The notes below the pieces were generated by a model. It saw only the letters and a program-made list of their open reading frames with translations, searched no databases and was not told where the DNA came from. Position numbers and translations under genes: made by a program. From Microbacterium helvum (lineage in GTDB: Bacteria > Actinomycetota > Actinomycetes > Actinomycetales > Microbacteriaceae), in assembly GCF_014779795.1 (NCBI RefSeq), contig NZ_JACXZS010000010.1, positions 143,308 through 207,307 of the forward strand: a stretch of DNA of 64,000 bases, in the 5' to 3' direction. Positions within the stretch are counted from its first letter, which is position 1. The number at the start of each line of letters is the position of its first letter. This document shows, piece by piece, positions 7,681-16,343 of the stretch.

Positions 7681-9411
7681 GTGACCATCAGCGAGACCGA
7701 ACCGCACAGCGCGGAGCGCCCGCGCGCCGCCGTGCGGCCGCCGCGGCCGTCGTCCAAGCCCAACGGGCAGTGGAAGATCGACGGCAAGACCCCCCTCAAC
7801 GGCAACGAGGAGTGGAAGCAGGTCGACGACGGCCTGAGCGTGCGCGAGCGCATCGAGAACATCTACTCCGTCGGCGGCTTCCAGAGCATCGACCCGACCG
7901 ACCTGCACGGCCGCTTCCGCGTGTGGGGACTGTACACGCAGCGCAAGCCCGGCATCGACGGCGGACGCACCGCCACTCTCACGCCCGAAGAGCTCGAGGA
8001 CGAGTACTTCATGTTCCGCGTCCGCATCGACGGCGGACAGCTGACCACCGAGCAGCTTCGCGTCATCGGCGGCATCTCGACCGACTTCGCACGCGGCACC
8101 GCCGACATCACCGACCGGCAGAACATCCAGCTGCACTGGATCCGCGTCGAGGACGTGCCCGAGATCTGGCGCCGCCTCGAGGCCGTGGGCCTGCGCACCA
8201 CCGAGGCGTGCGGCGACGTGCCGCGCGTCATCCTGGGCTCCCCCGTCGCCGGCATCTCGGCCGACGAGCTCATCGACCCGACGCCGCAGATCGAGGCGAT
8301 CTCGCGGCGCTTCATCGGCGACCCGACGCTCTCGAACCTGCCGCGCAAGTTCAAGACCGCCATCACCGGTCACCCCAGCCAGGACGTCGTGCACGAGATC
8401 AACGACGTCGCCTTCGTCGCCGTCGAGCACCCCGAGCTGGGTGTCGGATACGACCTGTGGGTCGGCGGCGCGCTGTCGACCACCCCGCGCCTCGGCGAGC
8501 GCCTGGGAGCGTTCGTCCGTCCGGACCAGGTGGTGGATGCCTGGCACGGCGTGACCCAGATCTTCCGGGACTACGGCTACCGGCGGCTGCGCAACAAGGC
8601 GCGCCTGAAGTTCCTGCTGGCCGAGTGGGGCACCGAGAAGTTCCGCCAGGTGCTGCAGGACGAGTACCTCGGGTACGAGCTCGCGGACGGCCCCGCCGCG
8701 CGGAAGCCCGCGACGCCCGGCGACCACGTCGGCGTGCACAAGCAGAAGGACGGCCGCTTCTACGTGGGCGTCACCCCGATCGTCGGCCGGGTGAGCGGCG
8801 AGACGCTGACGAAGCTCGCCGACATCGCCGAGGCGCACGGCTCCGCGCGCCTGCGCACCACGCCGCACCAGAAGATCGTCATCCTCGACGTGCCCGAAGA
8901 GCACGTGGAGCCCCTCATCGCCGAGCTCGACGAGCTGGGCCTGCAGGCCCGCCCGAGCCTCATCCGCCGCGGCACCATCGCGTGCACCGGCATCGAGTTC
9001 TGCAAGCTCGCGATCGTCGAGACCAAGGTCAACGCGACGGCCGCGGTGCTCGATCTCGAAGAGCGCCTCAAGGGCTTCGAGCTGCCGCATCCGATCTCGC
9101 TCCACGTCAACGGCTGCCCCAACTCGTGCGCGCGCATCCAGACCGCCGACATCGGCCTCAAGGGCCAGCTCGTCACGATCGACGGCGAGCAGGTCCCCGG
9201 CTACCAGGTGCACCTGGGCGGCGGTCTCGCCTCGCAGGACCGCGACGAGCCCGGCCTCGGCCGCACCGTCCGCGGCCTGAAGGTGGCCGCCGACGGCATC
9301 GCGGACTACGTCGAGCGCGTCGTCACCCGCTTCCTCGCGGACCGGGACACGGCGGCGGATGAGACCTTCGCCCAGTGGGCCCACCGTGCCGAAGAGGAGG
9401 CGCTGCAGTGA
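7681..9411 (+). CDS. Ferredoxin-dependent sulfite reductase (siroheme, 4Fe-4S)
   Basis: 576 residues. It reduces sulfite to sulfide with six electrons, probably from the ferredoxin encoded downstream. Two ferredoxin-like/siroheme repeats are visible, the second with the cluster ligands Cys435-x5-Cys441 (CTGIEFC) and Cys479-x3-Cys483 (GCPNSC). These bridge the 4Fe-4S cluster and siroheme. Nitrite reductases share the motif, but the cysHDN context indicates sulfite. GTG start with GGAGG seven bases upstream. It is the first gene of a tightly coupled operon and its stop overlaps the next start (GTGA). Confidence 0.9.
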   Translation: MTISETEPHSAERPRAAVRPPRPSSKPNGQWKIDGKTPLNGNEEWKQVDDGLSVRERIENIYSVGGFQSIDPTDLHGRFRVWGLYTQRKPGIDGGRTATLTPEELEDEYFMFRVRIDGGQLTTEQLRVIGGISTDFARGTADITDRQNIQLHWIRVEDVPEIWRRLEAVGLRTTEACGDVPRVILGSPVAGISADELIDPTPQIEAISRRFIGDPTLSNLPRKFKTAITGHPSQDVVHEINDVAFVAVEHPELGVGYDLWVGGALSTTPRLGERLGAFVRPDQVVDAWHGVTQIFRDYGYRRLRNKARLKFLLAEWGTEKFRQVLQDEYLGYELADGPAARKPATPGDHVGVHKQKDGRFYVGVTPIVGRVSGETLTKLADIAEAHGSARLRTTPHQKIVILDVPEEHVEPLIAELDELGLQARPSLIRRGTIACTGIEFCKLAIVETKVNATAAVLDLEERLKGFELPHPISLHVNGCPNSCARIQTADIGLKGQLVTIDGEQVPGYQVHLGGGLASQDRDEPGLGRTVRGLKVAADGIADYVERVVTRFLADRDTAADETFAQWAHRAEEEALQ

Positions 9412-10151
9412 CCGTCAGCCTCGCGCCCCGCATCACGACCAAGCGCACGCCCGAAGAGCTCAAGGCCCTCGCCGAGCAGGGCAACCTCGAGCTCGGCAGC
9501 CTGACCGACCACGAGGCGTCGGCCGCCGAGGTCGTCGCGTGGGTCGCACGGAACTTCTCGGTGGATGCCGCGGCCGTCGCCTGCTCGATGGCCGACGCCG
9601 CGCTGCCGCACGTCGTGGCCGAGCAGCTGCCGGGCGTCGACGTGCTGTTCCTCGACACCGGGTACCACTTCACCGAGACGTACGCGACGCGCGACGAGGT
9701 GCAGCGGGCTCTCGACGTCCGGATCGTCGACATCACGCCCGATCAGACCGTCGCCGAGCAGGACGCCGAGTTCGGCGCGAAGCTGTTCGAGCGCGATCCG
9801 GGCCTGTGCTGCGCACGCCGCAAGGTGGCGCCGCTGCAGGACGCGCTCGGCGGTTACGAGGTGTGGTTCACCGGCGTGCGCCGCGACGAGGCGCCCACCC
9901 GCACGAACACGCCGCTGGTGACCTGGGACGAGCGCAACGGACTGGTCAAGGTCAACCCGGTCGCCGCGTGGAGCTTCGACGACGTGCTGGAGTACGCCGC
10001 CGCGCACAAGGCGCCCGTCAACCTGCTCGTCGGGTTCGGCTACCCCTCGATCGGCTGCGAGCCGTGCACCAAGCCGGTCGCCCCCGGTGAAGACCCCCGA
10101 TCCGGTCGCTGGGCCGGATCCTCGAAGACGGAATGCGGGCTGCACGTATGA
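9408..10151 (+). CDS. cysH: Adenylyl-sulfate (APS) reductase
   Basis: 247 residues. It reduces adenylyl sulfate to sulfite plus AMP. The N-terminal adenine-nucleotide alpha-hydrolase domain contains LFLDTGYHFTET. GLCCARRKVAPL and SIGCEPCTKPV supply the CC and CxxC ligands of a 4Fe-4S cluster, which mark APS rather than PAPS reductases. The catalytic Cys is in the C-terminal ECGLHV. GTG 9408 overlaps the preceding TGA, and its own stop overlaps cysD (ATGA), so translation is coupled on both sides. There is no APS kinase gene in the operon, which agrees with APS as substrate. Confidence 0.9.
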   Translation: MTVSLAPRITTKRTPEELKALAEQGNLELGSLTDHEASAAEVVAWVARNFSVDAAAVACSMADAALPHVVAEQLPGVDVLFLDTGYHFTETYATRDEVQRALDVRIVDITPDQTVAEQDAEFGAKLFERDPGLCCARRKVAPLQDALGGYEVWFTGVRRDEAPTRTNTPLVTWDERNGLVKVNPVAAWSFDDVLEYAAAHKAPVNLLVGFGYPSIGCEPCTKPVAPGEDPRSGRWAGSSKTECGLHV

Positions 10152-11086
10152 CTCTCTCGACCACCGCCCCCGCGACGGTCCCTGAGCTTGTCGAAGGGCT
10201 GTCGACGCTCGACCTGCTCGAGGCCGAGGCGATCCACGTCATCCGCGAGGTCGTCGCCGAGTTCGAGCGGCCCGTGCTGCTGTTCTCGGGCGGCAAGGAC
10301 TCCGTCGTGGTGCTGCACCTCGCGACCAAGGCGTTCGCTCCGGGCCGGGTCCCCTTCCCGGTGCTGCACGTCGACACCGGCCACAACTTCCCCGAGGTGC
10401 TGGCCTTCCGCGACGAGACCGTCGAGCGCCTCGGCATCCGCCTCGAGGTCGCCCGCGTGCAGGACTACATCGACGACGGCCGCCTGCAGGAGCGCGCCGA
10501 CGGCACCCGCAACCCGCTGCAGACCGTGCCGCTGCTCGACGCCATCGCCGCAGGTCGCCACGACGCCGTGTTCGGCGGCGCCCGTCGCGACGAGGACAAG
10601 GCCCGTGCCAAGGAGCGCATCATCTCGCTGCGCGACGAGTTCGGCCAGTGGGATCCGCGCAACCAGCGCCCCGAGCTGTGGAGCCTGTACAACGGCCGCC
10701 ACACCCCGGGTCAGCACGTGCGCGCGTTCCCGATCTCGAACTGGACCGAGCTGGACGTGTGGCGCTACATCGAGCGCGAGGGCATCGCGCTGCCGCCCCT
10801 GTACTTCGCCCATGAGCGCGAGGTCTACGAGCGCGACGGGATGTGGCGCCCGGTCGGCCCGTTCTCGCCGCCGCGCGAGGACGAGACCGTCCAGCTGCGT
10901 ACCGTGCGCTACCGCACGGTCGGCGACATGAGCTGCACGGGAGCGGTGGAATCGGATGCCGCCGACCTGGCCGCGATCGTCGCCGAGGTCGCCGTCTCCA
11001 CCCTCACCGAGCGCGGCGCAACCCGCGCCGACGACCGCCTCAGCGAGGCGGCCATGGAGGACCGCAAGAAGGACGGGTACTTCTGA
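10148..11086 (+). CDS. cysD: Sulfate adenylyltransferase small subunit
   Basis: 312 residues. It forms APS from sulfate and ATP together with CysN. The PP-loop motif SGGKDS is at residues 47-52, followed by HLATKAF, LHVDTGHNFPEV and GGARRDEDKARAKER, all typical of CysD. The unusual feature is the N-terminus: residues 11-17 read VPELVEG, the translation of a palindromic repeat (10177-10198) in a region where CysD homologues normally have only a short leader. The stop overlaps the cysN ATG by one base. Confidence 0.93.
   Translation: MTLSTTAPATVPELVEGLSTLDLLEAEAIHVIREVVAEFERPVLLFSGGKDSVVVLHLATKAFAPGRVPFPVLHVDTGHNFPEVLAFRDETVERLGIRLEVARVQDYIDDGRLQERADGTRNPLQTVPLLDAIAAGRHDAVFGGARRDEDKARAKERIISLRDEFGQWDPRNQRPELWSLYNGRHTPGQHVRAFPISNWTELDVWRYIEREGIALPPLYFAHEREVYERDGMWRPVGPFSPPREDETVQLRTVRYRTVGDMSCTGAVESDAADLAAIVAEVAVSTLTERGATRADDRLSEAAMEDRKKDGYF
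10177..10198. repeat. CCTGAGCTTGTCGAAGGG repeat inside cysD
   Basis: This is one copy of a short repeat that I recognise from many high-GC actinobacterial genomes, usually between genes. Here it is read in frame as VPELVEG at the N-terminus of CysD, before the conserved domain. A degenerate relative (CTTCGACGGGCTCGGGG) starts at 42914. Confidence 0.6.
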
Positions 11087-12417
11087 TGACCGCGACCACC
11101 CTGGCTCCGGCCGACACGCTGACCGCGACCCCCACGCTCTTCCGCTTCGCGACGGCGGGATCGGTCGACGACGGCAAGTCGACGCTCGTCGGCCGTCTGC
11201 TGCACGACTCGAAGGCGATCCTCGCCGATCAGCTCGAGCAGGTCGCCCGCACCTCGGCCGACCGCGGCTTCGCCCACGGCGCGTTCGACTTCGCGCTGCT
11301 GACCGACGGCCTGCGCGCCGAACGCGAGCAGGGCATCACGATCGACGTCGCGTACCGCTACTTCTCGACCGGGGCGCGGTCGTTCATCCTCGCCGACTGC
11401 CCGGGACACGTGCAGTACACGCGCAACATGGTCACCGGCGCGACGACGGCCGACGCCGTCGTCGTGCTCGTCGACGGCCGCAAGGGCGTGCTCGAGCAGA
11501 CCAAGCGGCACCTCGCGGTCGTGGCGCTGCTGCGCGTGCCGCACGTCATCGTCGCGGTCAACAAGATCGACCTCATCGGGTTCTCGGCCGAGGCCTTCGC
11601 CGACGTCGCGGCGCAGGCAGAAGCCGTCGCGACCGAGCTGGGCATCGACGGACTGCATGTGCTGCCCGTGTCGGCGCTGGAGGGCGACAACATCGTCGAG
11701 CGCTCCGAGCGCACGCCCTGGTACGACGGTCCGGCGCTGCTCGAGCTGCTCGAGACCCTGCCGGCGACCGACGAGATCGAGCAGGAGCTCGAGCCGCTGC
11801 GCCTGCCGGTGCAGCTGGTGCTGCGTCCGCAGGGCGGCCTCGCACCCGACGTGACCCCGGACGAGGCGGAGCGTCTTCGCGACTACCGTGCCGTCGCCGG
11901 CCGCATCTCCAGCGGCGTCGTGCGCGTCGGCGACCGGGTCGAGATCTTCCCGGCGGGCACGGCGGCGACGGTGAGCGGCATCCGCTCGGCGGGCGTCGAG
12001 GTCGCCGCGGCCACTGCGCCGCAGTCCGTGTCGCTGGAGTTCGACGCCGACATCGACGCCGCGCGCGGCGCGCTCGTCGTCGCGGCGGGCACGCTCCCCG
12101 CCGCGCAGCGCGAGGTCGACGCCGAGCTGTTCCAGCTCGACGCGCGGGCGCTCACCCCCGGCATCCGCGTCCTCGTCAAGCACGGCACCGCGACGGTCCA
12201 GGCGATCGTCGCGCAGATCGAGTCGCGCTACGACCTCGACGCGCTCACGCACGAGCCCGCGCAGACCCTGCAGACCAACGACATCGGCCGGGTGCGGCTG
12301 CGCCTGGCGGCCGACCTGCCGCTGGAGCCGTACCGCGCCAGCCGCCACGGGGGCTCTTTCCTCGTGATCCATCCGTCCGACGGCGCGACGCTCGCCGCCG
12401 GCATCGTGCGCGACTGA
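11086..12417 (+). CDS. cysN: Sulfate adenylyltransferase large subunit (GTPase)
   Basis: 443 residues, EF-Tu-like GTPase that drives APS synthesis with CysD. G1 is GSVDDGKST (25-33), followed by DCPGH (G3) and NKIDL (G4). Two beta-barrel domains follow (YRAVAGRISSGVVRVGDRVEIFPAG and a C-terminal EF-Tu III-like part). There is no fused APS kinase (CysC) domain, since the protein ends soon after domain III. ATG 11086 overlaps the cysD stop. Confidence 0.92.
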   Translation: MTATTLAPADTLTATPTLFRFATAGSVDDGKSTLVGRLLHDSKAILADQLEQVARTSADRGFAHGAFDFALLTDGLRAEREQGITIDVAYRYFSTGARSFILADCPGHVQYTRNMVTGATTADAVVVLVDGRKGVLEQTKRHLAVVALLRVPHVIVAVNKIDLIGFSAEAFADVAAQAEAVATELGIDGLHVLPVSALEGDNIVERSERTPWYDGPALLELLETLPATDEIEQELEPLRLPVQLVLRPQGGLAPDVTPDEAERLRDYRAVAGRISSGVVRVGDRVEIFPAGTAATVSGIRSAGVEVAAATAPQSVSLEFDADIDAARGALVVAAGTLPAAQREVDAELFQLDARALTPGIRVLVKHGTATVQAIVAQIESRYDLDALTHEPAQTLQTNDIGRVRLRLAADLPLEPYRASRHGGSFLVIHPSDGATLAAGIVRD

Positions 12418-12473
12418 CCGGTCGCGCGCATCCCACACCCATTGAGCACCACCCGACCTAAGGAGGCGACACC

Positions 12474-13556
12474 GTGAACAAGATCATCCGCACCACGACA
12501 GCACTCACAACCCTGGGACTCGTAGCGGCCATGATGGCCGGCTGCGCCTCCGCGACCGCGGACGAGAAGCCCGCGGCCACGTCCGACGGTCCGTCGGTCA
12601 GCGAGATCCGCCTCGGCTACTTCGCCAACGTCACGCATGCCCCGGCGCTCGTGGGCCTCGAAGAGGGGCTGTTCGCCGACGCGCTCGGCGACGACGTGAC
12701 CATCACGACGCAGGTCTTCAACGCCGGCCCCGCCGCGATCGAGGCGCTGTCGGCCGGCGCGATCGACGCGACGTACATCGGACCCAACCCGTCGATCAAC
12801 ACGTTCATCCAGTCCGGCGGCGAGTCCGCGCGGATCGTGGCGGGCGCGGCGATCGGCGGCGCGGCGCTCGTCGTGCGCGACGGCATCGACTCTTCCGACG
12901 ACCTCAAGGGCACCACGCTCGCCTCGCCGCAGCTCGGCAACACGCAGGATGTGGCGCTGCGCAAGTGGCTCGGCGACGAGGGCTACAAGACCGACACCTC
13001 GGGCGGCGGCGACGTGCACGTCACCCCCACCGAGAACGCGCAGACGCTGACGCTCTTCCAGCAGGGCCAGCTCGACGGCGCCTGGCTGCCCGAGCCCTGG
13101 GTCTCGCGGCTGATCGTCGACGCCGGCGCGCACGTGCTGCAGGACGAGGCCGATCTGTGGGATGACGGCGCCTTCCCGACGACCGTGCTGCTCGTGCGCA
13201 AGCAGTTCCTCGACGAGCACCCCGACGTGGTGGCCGAGCTGCTGAAGGGCCACGAGGCGGCAGTCACCTGGATCGCCGACAACCCCGACGAGGCCCCCGG
13301 CGTGATCAACGGCGCCATCGAGAAGGAGACCGGCAAGCCGCTCGACGACGCCGTGATCGAGCGTGCCCTGGAGCACGTGACCTTCTCGGTGGACCCGGTC
13401 GCCGACACCTTCGAGACGCTGGTGCAGAACGGCGTGGACGCGGGCACGCAGAAGGAGGGCTCGATCGACGGCCTCTTCGACCTGCGCCTGCTCAACGAGC
13501 AGCTCAAGGCGGAGGGCGAAGACACCGTCTCGGCCGCCGGGCTGGGCGAGGACTGA
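12474..13556 (+). CDS. SsuA/TauA-type ABC transporter substrate-binding lipoprotein
   Basis: 360 residues. A lipoprotein signal ends LVAAMMAGC with the acylated Cys at 24. The mature part follows the NMT1/SsuA pattern: EIRLGYFANVTHAPALVGLEEGLF, then TYIGPNPSINTFIQSGG, and DGAWLPEPWVSRL near the hinge. It should capture a sulfonate, sulfate ester or related oxyanion. The AAGGAGG ribosome site lies five bases from the GTG. Its location inside the sulfate-reduction operon, with no SsuD-type monooxygenase nearby, leaves the ligand open. Confidence 0.85.
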   Translation: MNKIIRTTTALTTLGLVAAMMAGCASATADEKPAATSDGPSVSEIRLGYFANVTHAPALVGLEEGLFADALGDDVTITTQVFNAGPAAIEALSAGAIDATYIGPNPSINTFIQSGGESARIVAGAAIGGAALVVRDGIDSSDDLKGTTLASPQLGNTQDVALRKWLGDEGYKTDTSGGGDVHVTPTENAQTLTLFQQGQLDGAWLPEPWVSRLIVDAGAHVLQDEADLWDDGAFPTTVLLVRKQFLDEHPDVVAELLKGHEAAVTWIADNPDEAPGVINGAIEKETGKPLDDAVIERALEHVTFSVDPVADTFETLVQNGVDAGTQKEGSIDGLFDLRLLNEQLKAEGEDTVSAAGLGED

Positions 13557-13559
13557 CGC

Positions 13560-14462
13560 ATGAGCACCGCGCCGAGCCCACGGGCAGCTTCCGCCACGGC
13601 TTCCGCCTCCGGGTCCGCTTCTGCGGCCCCGGAGGCCGGCGCGCCTGCACCGGGCGACACGCCCGTGAACCTGCTCGGCCCGAGCTTCGACGGCGTCGCG
13701 CCGGTCGCGGCGGCGGCTCCGGCATCCGCTCCCGCCGTCCGCATCGAGGGCGTGTCCAAGCGGTTCGGCAACGGCCCCGTCGTTCTCGACGACGTGTCGC
13801 TCGACATCGCCCCCGGCGAATTCGTGTGCCTGCTGGGCGCCTCGGGATGCGGCAAGTCGACGCTGCTGAACCTCATCGCCGGGCTCGACAAGCCCACGGC
13901 AGGGCGCATCGAGACGCCCGCGGCCGGGTCGGCCGTCATGTTCCAGGAGTCGGCGCTCATGCCGTGGCTCACGGCGCGCCGCAACGTCGAGCTGGCGCTG
14001 CGGCTGCGTGGCGTCCCGCGTTCCGAGCGCGGCGAGAAGGCGCTGTCGCTGCTGGATGCCGTGAACCTGGCGGATGCCGCCGACAAGCGTCCGCACGAGC
14101 TCTCGGGCGGCATGCGCCAACGCGTCGCGCTGGCGCGCGCGCTCGCGCAGGACCGCCCGGTGCTGCTGATGGACGAGCCGTTCGCCGCGCTCGATGCCAT
14201 CACCCGTGATCTGCTGCACGAGGAGCTGGAGCGCGTGTGGCGCGCGACCGGTCGCACCATCGTGTTCGTCACCCACAATGTGCGCGAGGCCGCCCGCCTG
14301 GGGCAGCGCGTCGTGCTCATGGGCAGCCGCCCCGGACGCATCGTCCAGCAGTGGCAGATCGCCAAGACGACCGGCCGGCGCATCGAGTCGCCCGAGGTCG
14401 CCGCCCTGTCGGTCGAGATCACCGACCAGCTGCGCAAGGAGATCCGCCGCAATGCCGCGTGA
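13560..14462 (+). CDS. SsuB/TauB-type ABC transporter ATP-binding protein
   Basis: 300 residues. The first 55 are an Ala/Pro/Ser-rich extension. The ATPase follows with Walker A GASGCGKST, a Q-loop (MFQESALMPWLTARRNVELAL), signature LSGGMRQRVALARAL, Walker B VLLMDEPFAALDA and switch His in VFVTHNVREA. It energises the permease encoded next, overlapping it by 11 bases. The N-terminal extension is unusual for SsuB and low in complexity. Confidence 0.87.
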   Translation: MSTAPSPRAASATASASGSASAAPEAGAPAPGDTPVNLLGPSFDGVAPVAAAAPASAPAVRIEGVSKRFGNGPVVLDDVSLDIAPGEFVCLLGASGCGKSTLLNLIAGLDKPTAGRIETPAAGSAVMFQESALMPWLTARRNVELALRLRGVPRSERGEKALSLLDAVNLADAADKRPHELSGGMRQRVALARALAQDRPVLLMDEPFAALDAITRDLLHEELERVWRATGRTIVFVTHNVREAARLGQRVVLMGSRPGRIVQQWQIAKTTGRRIESPEVAALSVEITDQLRKEIRRNAA

Positions 14463-15426
14463 ACTGACCCGGTCGTTGAGCGAGGAGCGCAGCGACGAGA
14501 CGAAACGCCCTGAGCCGACGGACGACGTCTCGTCGCGCGTCGCCCGCTCGACGACCGAAGAGACCGACCTCCGCAGCCTCGCGTCCGGCCTCGACAAGCT
14601 GCAGACCGACGCCGACGCCGGCCCCGGCCGCTGGCGCCGCTTCGCGTCGAGCGTGCTGCCGCCGATCGTCTTCGTGATCCTGCTCATCGTCGCGTGGCAG
14701 CTGTACATCGTGATCGCGCACCCGCGCCCCGACCTCGCTCCCTCGCCCGCGGCCGTCGTGGCGGCACTGGGGGATGCGTGGGAGTCCGGGCGCCTGCAGC
14801 TGGCCGTCGCGACGAGCCTCGAGCGCGGCATCATCGGGTTCCTGATCGCGATCGTCGTGGGCACGCCCATCGGTCTGCTGCTCGCCGAGGTCCGCCCGAT
14901 CCGGCGTGCCGTCGGCCCGATCATCTCGGGCCTGCAGGTGCTGCCCTCGGTGGCGTGGGTGCCCGCTGCCATCCTGTGGTTCGGGCTTTCGGACGCCACC
15001 GTGTACTTCGTCATCCTCATGGGCGCGATCCCGTCGATCGTCAACGGACTCATCGCCGGCATCGACCAGGTGCCGCCCCAGCTGCGCCGCGTCGGCACGG
15101 TGCTCGGGGCCTCGCGCTGGCAGCTCGCGACCGCCGTGATCCTTCCCGCCGCACTCCCCGGCTACCTCGCCGGGCTCAAGCAGGGCTGGGCGTTCTCGTG
15201 GCGGTCGCTCATGGCCGCCGAGATCATCGCGACCGGCGGCAGGATCGGCTTCGGCCTGGGCTCGCTGCTGGACCAGTCGCGCGAGCTCGCGGACCTGGCC
15301 GGCGTGCTGGCCACCATCATCCTGATCCTCGCGATCGGCATCCTCATCGAGCTGGTCTTCTTCGGCCCGCTCGAGCGCCGGATGCTGAAGCGCCGGGGAC
15401 TCCTCGTCACGGGAGGCGCGCGATGA
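14452..15426 (+). CDS. SsuC/TauC-type ABC transporter permease with repeat-derived N-terminus
   Basis: 324 residues with about six membrane helices from IVFVILLIVAWQLYIVI onward. The cytoplasmic coupling loop reads QLRRVGTVLGASRWQLATAVILPAALPGYLAGLKQGWAFSW, typical of BPD_transp_1 permeases. Residues about 5-40 come from a palindromic repeat (14471-14556) read in frame as LTRSLSEERSDETKRP and onward, replacing the short N-terminus usual for SsuC. The start overlaps ssuB, and the stop overlaps the next ATG. A shorter product from an internal start cannot be excluded. Confidence 0.87.
   Translation: MPRELTRSLSEERSDETKRPEPTDDVSSRVARSTTEETDLRSLASGLDKLQTDADAGPGRWRRFASSVLPPIVFVILLIVAWQLYIVIAHPRPDLAPSPAAVVAALGDAWESGRLQLAVATSLERGIIGFLIAIVVGTPIGLLLAEVRPIRRAVGPIISGLQVLPSVAWVPAAILWFGLSDATVYFVILMGAIPSIVNGLIAGIDQVPPQLRRVGTVLGASRWQLATAVILPAALPGYLAGLKQGWAFSWRSLMAAEIIATGGRIGFGLGSLLDQSRELADLAGVLATIILILAIGILIELVFFGPLERRMLKRRGLLVTGGAR
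14471..14556. repeat. TTGAGCGAGCGGAGCGAG-family palindrome inside the Ssu permease gene
   Basis: Arm one (14471-14508) matches the intergenic GGTCGTTGAGCGAG..GACGAAACGC repeat with small insertions. Arm two (14528-14556) is its degenerate reverse complement ending CTCGACGACC. The whole element is open in the coding frame and encodes a charged segment before the first membrane helix. Confidence 0.65.
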
Positions 15427-16343
15427 CCGACCCGACCGCCCCCTCCCGCCGATCCGAATATCCGAGTTCCGCGCGCTTTCCGGAGTCTTCGGCCGCCGGC
15501 ATCCGGAAACAGAGCGAATCACCGAATTCCGGATCGGTGGATGCCTCGTCCGCTGCGACCGGCAAGGTCTGGCTAGTCGGCGCCGGCCCCGGCGACGCCG
15601 GGCTGCTGACGCTCAAGGGGCTGCGCGCCCTGGAGTCCGCGGACGTGATCGTCGCTGACCGCCTCGGCGCCCGCGCCGTGCTCGACGGCCTCGCCGCCGA
15701 CGGCGTGGACCTGCGCGCCGAAGTCGTCGACGTCGGCAAGCGTCCCGGCCACCACGCCGTGCCGCAGGACGCCATCAACGCGCTCCTCATCCAGCTCGCC
15801 CACGACGGCAAGACGGTCGTGCGCCTGAAGGGCGGCGACCCGTACGTGTTCGGCAGGGGCGGCGAAGAGCTCTTCGCCTGCCACGCCGCAGGCGTCGCCG
15901 TCGAGGTCGTGCCCGGAATCACCAGTGCCGTCTCGGTTCCCGCGGTCGCCGGCATCCCGCTCACCCACCGCGGCGTGGCGACGGCCTTCACCGTCGCCAC
16001 CGCCCACGACCAGATCGAGGCGCTCGGCGGCGGCCGCGACCACACCGTCGTCCTGCTGATGGGCGTCGGCACGCTGGCGAACTCCGCCATCACGCTCGCC
16101 CGCGGCGCGCGCGGCGCGGACTGCCCGGTCGCCATCGTCGAAGACGGCTACGGCGAGCGCCAGCGCGTCACGATCGGCACGCTCTCGACCATCGCGCACC
16201 AGGCCGCCGCACGCGGTGTGCGCTCCCCCGCCGTCGTGGTCGTGGGCGACGTCGTGCGGCTGAGCCCCTACGCGCCGGCCGAACTCGCGACCCTCGAACT
16301 CGAAGACTTCGATCCCCTGATCCGGAAGGCCCCTCTCTCGTGA
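15423..16343 (+). CDS. cobA: Uroporphyrinogen-III C-methyltransferase
   Basis: 306 residues. It makes precorrin-2 from uroporphyrinogen III with SAM, the first step towards siroheme. Conserved motifs: VWLVGAGPGDAGLLTLKGLRAL near residue 49, VVRLKGGDPYVFGRGGEE, the SAM-site VVPGITSAVSVPA, and GIPLTHRGVA. The catalytic domain begins only at about residue 47. The preceding residues are encoded by an 89-bp palindromic element (15449-15537). There is no fused CysG-B dehydrogenase/chelatase domain, so this is a single-domain enzyme. ATG overlaps the permease stop. Confidence 0.9.
   Translation: MTDPTAPSRRSEYPSSARFPESSAAGIRKQSESPNSGSVDASSAATGKVWLVGAGPGDAGLLTLKGLRALESADVIVADRLGARAVLDGLAADGVDLRAEVVDVGKRPGHHAVPQDAINALLIQLAHDGKTVVRLKGGDPYVFGRGGEELFACHAAGVAVEVVPGITSAVSVPAVAGIPLTHRGVATAFTVATAHDQIEALGGGRDHTVVLLMGVGTLANSAITLARGARGADCPVAIVEDGYGERQRVTIGTLSTIAHQAAARGVRSPAVVVVGDVVRLSPYAPAELATLELEDFDPLIRKAPLS
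15449..15537. repeat. 89-bp palindromic element inside the uroporphyrinogen methyltransferase gene
   Basis: A long imperfect inverted repeat begins CCGATCCGAATATCCGAG and ends CCGAATTCCGGATCGG, with a central TTTCCGGA..CTTCGGCC..GGCATCCGGAAA hairpin. It is open in the coding frame and encodes roughly residues 10-39. A second copy of exactly the same length lies in opposite orientation at 63742-63830; by hand about 64 of 89 positions agree. Confidence 0.75.

Noticed and set aside
12228..15098. Antisense open frame of 956 codons over the cysN to Ssu genes
   Set aside because: It lies opposite well-recognised genes, has Arg/Ala/Ser-rich low-complexity translation and no domain. High-GC DNA produces such frames.
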